In this document: positions 9,701 through 15,728 of the stretch, in pieces
Layout of the letters: each line of letters starts with the position of its first letter
How positions within the stretch are numbered: the first letter of the stretch is position 1
Source of the DNA: Coprococcus sp.
GTDB taxonomy: Bacteria > Bacillota > Clostridia > Lachnospirales > Lachnospiraceae
NCBI GenBank assembly: GCA_016296785.1
Contig: JAEDHX010000008.1
Coordinates: 1 to 40,373, forward strand
Length of the DNA: 40,373 nt
Direction of reading: 5' to 3'
The notes under the pieces: generated by a model
What the model saw: the letters and a program-made list of their open reading frames with translations, nothing else
Database searches by the model: none
Told to the model about the DNA's origin: nothing
Position numbers and translations under genes: made by a program

Positions 9701-11180
9701 AGAAAAGCGTGGTATATCGATAGAAGAGCTTAGTAAGGAGACGGAGCTTTATCCTGTAAGTGAAGAAAGTCTTTATTTGCTTGATGAGGAGCTTAAAAGG
9801 CTAAACCTTATATCAGCATCCATGACCCAGCAGCAAAAAAACGATAATAAGGCTTATAGTAAGCTTGAAGGAAGTATTGAATATGCCATTTCCAATATTA
9901 ACAGAGTATATGGAGAGGGCAGCTATCAGAAGGAAGAAATATCACTTGCAGATGCTGAAAATGCAATTCAAAATGGAGACACCATACTTGCAGAGCTTGA
10001 GCTTTCTTATAATGAAGCGACTAAGGCATATGAGCGTTTCTACAAAGAACAGGGATTTATGACAGATCTTTACAAGGATGTAAAGAGAATAGTTGATACA
10101 AATGAAATTGATATCAGATCAGGCAAGGTTCTTGATGATGCTATAGATGTACTTAGACAGAACTTTGAGAATAGTCTTATTCGTTTTGACAGAAGCAGAA
10201 AGAATCTTGATAGAGCCAAAAATGAGCTTATGAAGTTTAAGGGGCAGACAGCAGAGCTTCTTAGCCAAATGGGTGTATTTGAGATGGCAAATACTATCAG
10301 GGAGGATGTAATTATACCTGATACATATGAGGACGCGAAGCTTCTTCTTAATAATCTTCTTCAGATTATTTCCTTCATTCAGCTTGAGAAGGAGCGTGTA
10401 GAAAAAGGTATAGAAGATATGGTTGCCATCAAGGATAACTTTGAAAATCAATGTATCCAGAGGTGCATGGATGTTAAGACTGAACTGGAAAAGCTTCCAA
10501 AGCTTTCACGTATCACTGTTGGCGATGAGGTCATAAAGATGGTTGATCTTGCAATTCCTTATGTCAAAGAAGAGTTCGTTAAGCAGAGAATGTCTGACTA
10601 TATTGACGATATAGTTAGGAATGCGGATTCTTATGAGGATGAGAGAAAACGTATCAGATTCATTCGTGAGTGCCTTGGTCTTAAAAAGCTGTTTGGTGTA
10701 ATGGTTACTGACATGAATGCAATCAAACTCAATCTCTACAAGCGCGAGAGAATTAAGGAACAGAGCAGATATCTGAAGTATGAGGAGGCTGTCGGAAGTA
10801 CAGGACAATCTCAGGGTATCTACATTCAGTTCCTTGTTGCAATCATCAACTATATTGCCGGCATGTACTCCATAGCCGGCGAGGATACAATATCCTCTAA
10901 AACAATATTTATTGACAATCCATTTGGCGCAGCAAAGGATATCTATATCTGGGAGCCAATATTTGCAATGCTTGCAGCAAACCACGTTCAGCTCATCGTA
11001 CCTGCCCGTGGTGCCACACCTGCCATAACAGGTCGCTTTGACGTAAACTATATCCTTGGCCAGCAGATGGTAGGCGGCAAGCAACAAACCGTAGTCATCG
11101 ACTACACCAGCAAAACCGACCAGGAAGAACTCGAATACCAGGAGCTCTCCTACGAGCAGGCAACCTTCGACTTTATCTAG
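6768..11180 (+). CDS. jetC: JetC-like SMC/MukB-type ATPase
   Basis: 1470 residues with SMC architecture. An N-terminal nucleotide-binding half carries a Walker A-like LANGGGKS (Lys43, lacking the usual first Gly). Long coiled coils run at about 260-620 and 740-1250, around a globular hinge-like segment near 630-735. The C-terminal head has the signature-like GSTGQSQG (about 1343-1350) and Walker B-like IFIDNPFG (Asp1383). The residue after the Walker B Asp is Asn, where classical ABC ATPases have catalytic Glu. ATG 6768 is preferred over GTG 6759 because AGGAGG (6754-6759) lies 8 nt before it. In Wadjet, JetABC extrudes circular DNA loops and JetD cuts; no jetD follows here. The last ~45 codons switch sharply to C-ending codons, and the stop codon lies inside a 14-bp perfect hairpin. 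Confidence 0.85.
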   Translation: MPSINRIRVNNVKYNFGTQQYDDFSMRMYGKNTLYDLANGGGKSILMLLLLQNLIPNCTLDDKQPIEKLFRTGGGNTTIHSLIEWKLDEADIHDGYRYMTTGFCARKAKDAADDADTTKDTASIEYFNYCIFYRDYNRNDIVNLPLSKGNERITFSGLKTYLKELSHKDMGLEIKVFERKGEYQRFISGYGLHESHWEIIRGINKTEGHVRTYFETNYRTTRKVVEDLLIEEIIEKAFMTKTGRDDEDDTMAETLLDIKDKLNVLAQKKRDIANFDHQIELINVLESKVNSCIGLYEEYDKISKDIADVYVTGKTYQEQGSSQMEALLLDKNRKYENKEKQKKRLENLKIARDYLHLQELNKAIEETGNKLEENEKKIEDIKYSIRYKESINDYINYLADKKQYDESKLIISGMMNNIDDIGGKMAVYALNKKQRDDLQLERLAIAKKEAEKAYNESASEQESCRKLIKEAEIQRAVSENAIIEKTAKLAELKQKISTLTAEVSILVVGDAKDIYASYMDKKAAIEGEITELNDLCAKLQEQLYNDRYNLTVAKAEYENTNSKLEEYRKKAEEFRIAGEQLSSIMAVYNTDSLADTEKAINGRIAGTISETIKRELQIEELEERLKSLNTGSVLHATDGIKKVVDYISTRHGHMAMHGAEYISALPKEIRENVLSANPALPYGVVTKGYEDIADDINLNSIDTGNEAVCIYDIEKLDVPASHLEDNMVVVGRSKEYFTDDDTLTMLINETTAHIGELSEEIKLINEKIATYQEDLRFVSRLSDDSFVKAKDNERIYNQKLIDEKDRYESIIRDISETEVKYKNSADRMAVLNEELKELTKDSYSLKHIDELVAMLDKEEKELSDHNDALKRATQKLEELQSNEIRLSSSVSENMLKLETINKNIEEIHRNWTEYYEPYMPKDESTVASGSLLSIDDTQLENEFMAMLASIRNQTPDFDDKKKLMEALAQSMDRILKTIEKRGISIEELSKETELYPVSEESLYLLDEELKRLNLISASMTQQQKNDNKAYSKLEGSIEYAISNINRVYGEGSYQKEEISLADAENAIQNGDTILAELELSYNEATKAYERFYKEQGFMTDLYKDVKRIVDTNEIDIRSGKVLDDAIDVLRQNFENSLIRFDRSRKNLDRAKNELMKFKGQTAELLSQMGVFEMANTIREDVIIPDTYEDAKLLLNNLLQIISFIQLEKERVEKGIEDMVAIKDNFENQCIQRCMDVKTELEKLPKLSRITVGDEVIKMVDLAIPYVKEEFVKQRMSDYIDDIVRNADSYEDERKRIRFIRECLGLKKLFGVMVTDMNAIKLNLYKRERIKEQSRYLKYEEAVGSTGQSQGIYIQFLVAIINYIAGMYSIAGEDTISSKTIFIDNPFGAAKDIYIWEPIFAMLAANHVQLIVPARGATPAITGRFDVNYILGQQMVGGKQQTVVIDYTSKTDQEELEYQELSYEQATFDFI

Positions 11181-11204
11181 GCGCAGAAAATGCGCCTAGA
11201 TAAA
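11172..11204 (+). other. 14-bp perfect hairpin over the jetC stop codon
   Basis: 11172-11185 pairs perfectly with 11191-11204 around a 5-nt loop. The TAG stop (11178-11180) is in the 5' arm. There is no U-run on either side, so it is not a standard intrinsic terminator. It may be an mRNA 3'-end stabiliser or a small palindromic insertion. Confidence 0.6.
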
Positions 11205-11249
11205 ATCAGAATAAATAAACAAATACACGAACAAATGTTCTGAAAATGA

Positions 11250-11278
11250 TTGATGTGATGGATATAAAATGTTATAAT
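11250..11278 (+). promoter_or_regulatory. sigma-A-type promoter for candidate sRNA
   Basis: TTGATG at 11250-11255, 17-nt spacer, TATAAT at 11273-11278. It reads into a two-hairpin sequence with a terminator and no ORF. Confidence 0.55.
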
Positions 11279-11284
11279 AAAAGT

Positions 11285-11372
11285 GCCTCTCCTGTCTGCC
11301 AACAGAAGAGGCGTGGTCTAATGACTAAATAACCTTTTCGGGAGCATCCACTTTGGAGTGGGTGCTCTTTCT
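11285..11372 (+). ncRNA. candidate ~90-nt small RNA
   Basis: Begins at the expected start of the upstream promoter. Hairpin 1: GCCTCT 11285-11290 pairs with AGAGGC 11307-11312, and inside it CTGT 11292-11295 pairs with ACAG 11302-11305. A ~29-nt single-stranded linker follows, then an 11-bp GC-rich hairpin (11342-11352 with 11357-11367, loop TTGG) and TTTCTT. No ORF with a ribosome site fits. I do not recognise the family. It may simply be a long terminator region, but promoter, structure and terminator are in register. Confidence 0.45.
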
Positions 11373-11373
11373 T
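11342..11373 (+). terminator. intrinsic terminator
   Basis: GAGCATCCACT pairs with AGTGGGTGCTC (one G-U), tetraloop TTGG, followed by TTTCTT. It ends the candidate sRNA and any jetC read-through, before the convergent aminotransferase gene. Confidence 0.7.
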
Positions 11374-11469
11374 GTTATTAATATAACACTTATTGAGTTT
11401 GGATTCAACAGCAATTAAAAACAAATATAAAGATATTGCTGTCTCTAGATAAAGTTGCAGGTTGCCTGG

Positions 11470-12684
11470 CTACTGGTGGTAGTAGCTTAAGAAGTCGGCT
11501 AGTTTGTCGGTTGCCTCTTTTAGTATGTCGAGGTTTGGAAGATATACTATGCGGAAATGGTCCGGGGCCTGCCAGTTAAAGCCTGTTCCGCAGGTTATTA
11601 GTATCTTCTTTTGCTTTAAGAGATCGAGGGCAAACTGCTCGTCATTTGTAATGTTGAATTTGTCCTTGTCAAGCTTAGGGAAGATGTAGAAGGCTGCCTT
11701 TGGCTTGACAACTGATATACCAGGTATATTCTTTAATGCGTTATAAATGAATTCGCGCTGCTCGTATATTCTGCCACCCGGAAGAAGGAGCTCGTCTGAG
11801 CTTTGTATTCCGCCAAGTGAAGTCTGTACAATACTTTGGGCTGGTACATTGGAGCATAATCTCATTGATGAAAGGAGATTGAGTCCCTCAATGTAGCCTT
11901 TGACGTTGCTCTTATTTCCACAAAGACACATCCATCCAATGCGGTATCCGGCAACTCTGTGAGATTTGCTTAATCCGTTAAAGCTTACAGTAAACAAGTC
12001 AGGTGCGAGTGATGCAAGTGCTATATGCTCTTCGCCGTCCATAACAAGTCTGTCATATATTTCGTCTGCAAATAGAATTAGTTCGTTTTCGCGTGCTAAT
12101 TGTATAATTTCAAGCAGAAGCTCCTTTGGGTATAATGCTCCTGTAGGATTGTTAGGATTTATTACTACAATACCTTTTGTGTTTGGTGTGATTTTGCTTC
12201 TCATATCATCTATGTCAGGGTACCAGTTTGCCTGCTCATCACACATATAATGCACAGCAGTACCGCCTGCAAGTGTAATAGATGCAGTCCAAAGCGGATA
12301 GTCTGGTGATGGAACAAGGATTTCGTCACCGGAATTTAACAGTCCCTGCATTGACATTGATATAAGTTCGCTCACGCCATTACCGGTATATATATCATCG
12401 ATACCGACATTTGGAATATTCTTAAGCTGACAATACTGCATAATGGCTTTTCTGGCTGAGAATAATCCTTTTGAGTCGGAGTAGCCTTCGGTGCTTCTAA
12501 GATTATATGCCATATCCTTTATTACTTCGTCAGGAGCGTGGAAGTCAAATGGAGCCGGATTTCCAATGTTTAGTTTTAGAACATTAACTCCCTCCGCGAT
12601 CATTCTATTTGCCTCGTCCATAACGGGACCTCTTATGTCGTAGCATACATTGTCAAGCTTTGATGATTTTTCGAATTTTCTCAT
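11470..12684 (-). CDS. alaA: PLP-dependent alanine-type aminotransferase (AlaA-like)
   Basis: 404-residue fold-type I aminotransferase, closest in pattern to AlaA/AlaC-type glutamate-pyruvate transaminases, which make alanine from pyruvate. Visible motifs are LNIGNPAPFDF near the start, YTGNGVSELI, VINPNNPTGALY (PLP/substrate Asn), FADEIYDRL (Asp/Tyr contacting PLP) and NGLSKSHRVAGYRIGW with the Schiff-base Lys. Start ATG 12684 follows AGAAGGT; an upstream in-frame ATG (12702) overlaps that site and is rejected. The gene is led by a T-box with an alanine specifier, which independently supports alanine synthesis. Its last ~37 codons are dominated by C-ending codons, as in convergent jetC. Confidence 0.85.
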   Translation of the reverse strand: MRKFEKSSKLDNVCYDIRGPVMDEANRMIAEGVNVLKLNIGNPAPFDFHAPDEVIKDMAYNLRSTEGYSDSKGLFSARKAIMQYCQLKNIPNVGIDDIYTGNGVSELISMSMQGLLNSGDEILVPSPDYPLWTASITLAGGTAVHYMCDEQANWYPDIDDMRSKITPNTKGIVVINPNNPTGALYPKELLLEIIQLARENELILFADEIYDRLVMDGEEHIALASLAPDLFTVSFNGLSKSHRVAGYRIGWMCLCGNKSNVKGYIEGLNLLSSMRLCSNVPAQSIVQTSLGGIQSSDELLLPGGRIYEQREFIYNALKNIPGISVVKPKAAFYIFPKLDKDKFNITNDEQFALDLLKQKKILITCGTGFNWQAPDHFRIVYLPNLDILKEATDKLADFLSYYHQ

Positions 12685-12710
12685 ATTACAACCTTCTTTC
12701 ATAAAATAAA

Positions 12711-12741
12711 GCCCTAAGCAATTATACTAATTGCTTAGGGC
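12711..12741 (-). terminator. T-box regulated terminator
   Basis: Perfect 14-bp stem (12711-12724 with 12728-12741, loop of 3) followed on the minus strand by TTTATTTTAT. It lies just upstream of the aminotransferase ribosome site. Its 5' arm overlaps the 3' half of the predicted antiterminator. Confidence 0.85.
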
Positions 12742-13001
12742 GAACATGCAATGTTTATGTCCGTGTTACCACCTAAATTCAGGAATTATCCTGCACTCTG
12801 CCGACAACCATGGTTATCGCTGCTCCTGTAACGTGGAACCTACGTTGAATACTACTTTGAATACTGATTTAACTAAATCGTACAGTTCGTAATCACAGCT
12901 CAAGGACTGCTTCACTAAGACATCATACAGACTTGCACCAACCGTCTGCTCTCTGAAAATAATGTTCCTTAGCTACTCCTTCCTGTCATAGCCTTTAACT
13001 T
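12711..13001 (-). promoter_or_regulatory. T-box riboswitch, predicted tRNA-Ala (GCA specifier)
   Basis: Read on the minus strand, the leader has a basal stem I helix (AGCTAAGGA with TCCTTgAGCT), the AGAGAG and GGTTGGTG distal motifs, and a specifier loop GTGAAGCAG with GCA at 12910-12908. The T-box sequence AGGTGGTAACACGGAC comes next, then the terminator at 12741-12711. The tRNA-end-binding UGGU matches a tRNA with discriminator A, as in tRNA-Ala. Uncharged tRNA-Ala should stabilise the antiterminator and turn on the alanine aminotransferase. The class is secure; the specifier is read by alignment to known T-box geometry. Confidence 0.9.
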
Positions 13002-13007
13002 TTTTAA

Positions 13008-13036
13008 AGAATAGCATTATGACAGATAATTGTCAA
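13008..13036 (-). promoter_or_regulatory. sigma-A promoter for the T-box/aminotransferase transcript
   Basis: On the minus strand: TTGACA (13036-13031), 17-nt spacer, TATTCT (13013-13008). Predicted transcription start near 13001. Confidence 0.7.
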
Positions 13037-13248
13037 TAATATGTAAATAAATTAACAGCTTATTTTTGGGACGTAATTTTTGGGAAGGACATAAATCAAT
13101 GGTAATAGAAAACTATTCTATATAATAAATCATTGCTAAATTGTTGTAAATGTGCAAACAATATCAATAAATAGTTATATTTTAAACAATTTGGCGCAAA
13201 AATGCAGAAACAAATACGATAAAACATATAAATTGTCAAAAAATATAG

Positions 13249-13277
13249 TTGACAAAAATGCTTTCATAACTTATAAT
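13249..13277 (+). promoter_or_regulatory. consensus sigma-A promoter
   Basis: TTGACA 13249-13254, exact 17-nt spacer, TATAAT 13272-13277: a perfect housekeeping promoter. It diverges from the T-box promoter and drives the candidate large RNA from about 13284. Confidence 0.85.
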
Positions 13278-13354
13278 ATAAATACATTAAAGAACGGCAC
13301 TTACTTAATAGTCCACATGAGCAGGTGCTATATCTAAGAAGGGAGGAGATTCCG

Positions 13355-13435
13355 TTGGATACAATTGAAGAACAGTTTTATCATGGTGGTTATTCAGATT
13401 TGGGATGTTGTTTCCACACGGGATGCCTTTATTGA
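13355..13435 (+). CDS. possible 26-residue Cys-rich peptide
   Basis: TTG start preceded by an excellent ribosome site (GGGAGGAG, 13341-13348, 6-nt gap). The peptide ends in YSDLGCCFHTGCLY and has three Cys, so its C-terminal half looks unlike random AT-rich translation. It occupies the 5' part of a strongly promoted ~560-nt transcript, and its 3' half contains the 5' arm of the long-range helix. It could be a leader peptide, a small signalling or modified peptide, or chance inside a structured RNA. No maturation or export gene adjoins it. Confidence 0.3.
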   Translation: MDTIEEQFYHGGYSDLGCCFHTGCLY

Positions 13436-13809
13436 TATAACTTGAGTTAAGTCCTTACGTAGATGTTTAGTAAAACATTATTTGAAGTATATGGACGCAG
13501 GTATTTGATACCGGATTTGAGTCATCATGATTGTTCAGTAACAGATGTAGCTGGTGTTTCAAGGGCATTGGTATACATCATTATAGCAATATCAATGTGT
13601 TTATGAGGATTGATACTTTACTTTGTTCATGCAGTGCTTGTTACTTAGTAAGCTACAGTATCCATACAGTTCTGGTTCGATTATTATTATCCGAATGCAC
13701 AGCAAATTTATTATAGATATTTCATATAGAGTGAATGTTTATATGGCTGGTGTGGAAACCTCAGGTACTTTTTAAGTACTTCAATATTTATATAATTGAA
13801 TATGCTAAT

Positions 13810-13844
13810 AACGGTTATTGCTAATAAGCGATAGCCGTTTTTTT
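13810..13844 (+). terminator. intrinsic terminator of the candidate large RNA
   Basis: 13-bp stem (13810-13822 with 13827-13839, two G-U pairs), 4-nt loop, then a run of seven T. Confidence 0.85.
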
Positions 13845-13883
13845 ATTTTATATACGTTGTATAACCAAATTAGCAAAAAAAAC

Positions 13884-13912
13884 TTGATTTACCATTAATG
13901 TAAAGGTAATAT
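13884..13912 (+). promoter_or_regulatory. probable promoter of malic enzyme
   Basis: TTGATT 13884-13889, 17-nt spacer, TAATAT 13907-13912, downstream of the preceding terminator and about 60 nt before the malic enzyme start. Confidence 0.4.
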
Positions 13913-13978
13913 AAGAAGGTATGGACATATATACATAAGCGTTTACATATTATATATGTGTGAAAGGAAGCACGAGAA

Positions 13979-15148
13979 ATGGATTTTGATAAACTAAGTC
14001 TTAAAATGCATGAGGAGAATAAGGGTAAAGTTGAGGTAGTATCAAAGGTAGATATCAAGTGTATGGATGATTTGAGTACTGCATATACACCGGGAGTTGC
14101 TGAGCCGTGCAGACGTATTAGAGATAATAAATCGGATGTTTACAGATATACATGTAAGGGTAATACAGTTGCAGTTGTATCTGATGGTACAGCAGTTCTA
14201 GGTCTTGGTGATATTGGACCGGAAGCGGCCATTCCTGTTATGGAGGGTAAGTCTATTCTGTTTAAAGAGTTTGGAGGAGTGGATGCGTTTCCTATATGCC
14301 TTGATACAAAGGACGTTGATGAGATAATTGAGACAGTTAAGAGAATTGCTCCTGTTTTTGGGGGTATTAACCTGGAAGATATTTCTGCTCCAAGATGTTT
14401 TGAGATAGAGAGAAGACTTAAGGAGGAGCTCGATATTCCTGTATTTCATGATGATCAGCATGGAACTGCTATTGTTGTATCGGCAGGTCTTATTAATGCA
14501 CTTAAGCTTGTCGGCAAATCATTTGCGGAGGCTAATGTAGTAATAAATGGTGCCGGCTCAGCAGGGATATCTATTTGCAAGCTTTTGCTTCAGCTTGGAA
14601 TAGGCAATGTTGTTCTTGTTGACAGACAGGGTGCATTATGTCCCGGACAAGAGTGGATGAATCCTGCTCAGGCACAGATGGCTGAGGTTACAAATAAGAA
14701 TAAAGAGGTTGGACCTCTTGTTGATATTATTAAAGGCAAGGACGTATTTATAGGCGTTTCAGCACCAAGAGTAGTAACTGCTGAGATGGTTTCAACTATG
14801 GCGAAGGATTCGATTGTATTTGCCATGGCTAATCCTACACCTGAGATTATGCCTGAGGAGGCTAAGCTGGGCGGGGTAAGGGTTATGGCAACCGGACGTT
14901 CTGATTATCCTAATCAGATAAATAATGTTCTTGTATTTCCTGGTATATTCAGAGGTGCTCTTGATGCACACGCAACTGATATTACTGAGGAAATGAAGCT
15001 TGCTGCTGCTAAGGCTATTGCTTCAATTGTATCTGAGGATGAGCTGAATGAGGAATACATTATTCCTGATGCATTTGATAAGCGAGTGGCTAAGGCTGTT
15101 GCAAAGGCAGTTGCAAAAGAAGCAATTAAGCAGGGTGCAGTAAAGTAG
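13979..15148 (+). CDS. NAD(P)-dependent malic enzyme
   Basis: 389 residues, the short bacterial malic enzyme (oxaloacetate-decarboxylating malate dehydrogenase: malate to pyruvate plus CO2 with NAD(P)+). It shows the YTPGVAEPCR N-terminal motif, Lys/Asp catalytic-region motifs GLGDIGPEAA and FHDDQHGTAIV, and a Rossmann motif VVINGAGSAGISICK near residue 187. The length is normal for the single-domain type without a phosphotransacetylase fusion. ATG 13979 follows GAAAGGAAG with 8-nt spacing. Monocistronic: its own promoter candidate is upstream and a terminator lies 66 nt downstream. Cofactor preference cannot be told by eye. Confidence 0.92.
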   Translation: MDFDKLSLKMHEENKGKVEVVSKVDIKCMDDLSTAYTPGVAEPCRRIRDNKSDVYRYTCKGNTVAVVSDGTAVLGLGDIGPEAAIPVMEGKSILFKEFGGVDAFPICLDTKDVDEIIETVKRIAPVFGGINLEDISAPRCFEIERRLKEELDIPVFHDDQHGTAIVVSAGLINALKLVGKSFAEANVVINGAGSAGISICKLLLQLGIGNVVLVDRQGALCPGQEWMNPAQAQMAEVTNKNKEVGPLVDIIKGKDVFIGVSAPRVVTAEMVSTMAKDSIVFAMANPTPEIMPEEAKLGGVRVMATGRSDYPNQINNVLVFPGIFRGALDAHATDITEEMKLAAAKAIASIVSEDELNEEYIIPDAFDKRVAKAVAKAVAKEAIKQGAVK

Positions 15149-15213
15149 TATTTTGGGGAAATACATATAATAAATTATTTATAATGTAATACAGAATCTA
15201 CATTTTCATAATT

Positions 15214-15256
15214 CGCACTATTAGTCGATTTTTCGACTTATAGTGCGTTTTTTATT
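15214..15256 (+). terminator. intrinsic terminator of malic enzyme
   Basis: CGCACTATTAGTCGA pairs with TCGACTTATAGTGCG (14 of 15 pairs), followed by a long T run. Confidence 0.85.
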
Positions 15257-15319
15257 TTGCAAAACATAGTAATATTAAAGTATCAGATGATATTTTGCTC
15301 TTGTCAGGGAGGTATATTA

Positions 15320-15691
15320 TTGGACTTCAACATGTTAGGTAAGCGTATAAAAGCAGCTAGAGAAGCAAAAGGATGGACGCAGTCATATTTAGGAGAGCTT
15401 CTTGGAAGTGACGGTAAATATATTAGCCGTATTGAATTAGGTAAATCAAAGCCAAGTCTTGAGTTTTTTGTAGAACTTACAAATGTTCTAGAATGCTCCA
15501 CTTCGTATTTGCTTCAGGATAGCGTACATAATATGTGTGTAGCTGATGAGCAGACCGATTATGTAATTAAAGGAGATGCCAATCATGATATATTCGTTCT
15601 TACACAGAAATACGGAAAGGATAATATCAATCTGATTATTAGAATGATAGATAATTTGTTTTGTGTTATAGAAAATAAGAATCGAAGCTAA
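15320..15691 (+). CDS. XRE-family transcriptional regulator
   Basis: 123 residues: an N-terminal Cro/CI-type helix-turn-helix (residues about 5-62, with GWTQSYLGELLGSDGKYISRIE and the typical KPSLEFFVELTNVLECS tail) and a short C-terminal region of unknown role. Start TTG 15320 is chosen because AGGGAGG (15306-15312) lies 7 nt before it; ATG 15332 is the alternative. It heads a tight plus-strand series with LytTR, GHKL and PAP2 genes (gap of 37 nt to the next), so it may autoregulate the operon. Target unknown. Confidence 0.8.
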   Translation: MDFNMLGKRIKAAREAKGWTQSYLGELLGSDGKYISRIELGKSKPSLEFFVELTNVLECSTSYLLQDSVHNMCVADEQTDYVIKGDANHDIFVLTQKYGKDNINLIIRMIDNLFCVIENKNRS

Positions 15692-15728
15692 GGTCTGTAA
15701 ATATTCATTTATTTTCAAGGTAATTACA

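Larger units (their letters stand above)
13284..13845 (+). ncRNA. candidate large structured RNA (~560 nt)
   Basis: Transcript bounded by a perfect promoter and a strong terminator with no convincing gene inside. Seen structure: an early hairpin (13295-13301 with 13323-13329); a long-range 10-bp helix GTTTCCACAC (13410-13419) with GTGTGGAAAC (13750-13759) enclosing ~330 nt; an inner TGTAGCT/AGCTACA pair; and local hairpins such as ATGTTT-AGTA-AAACAT near 13464 and GGTAT-TTG-ATACC. It lacks the motifs I know for tmRNA, RNase P, SRP or 6S RNA and for common riboswitches. A separate promoter candidate precedes the downstream malic enzyme, so it need not be a leader. A tiny ORF sits in its 5' part. 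Confidence 0.5.

Noticed and set aside
10506..11087. 193-codon frame antisense to jetC
   Set aside because: Lies within the conserved SMC head coding sequence; composition is that of a reverse-strand shadow.
13152..13337. 61-codon frame upstream of the candidate RNA
   Set aside because: Spans the perfect promoter and its transcription start and has no ribosome site.
13463..13606. 47-codon frame inside the candidate large RNA
   Set aside because: No ribosome site; overlaps local hairpins and another competing frame (13531-13716); neither looks protein-like.
13284..13845. tmRNA or RNase P RNA
   Set aside because: A GGTTCGATT T-loop-like string occurs near 13674, but no acceptor-stem ends, CCA, tag reading frame or P4 conserved sequences are present.
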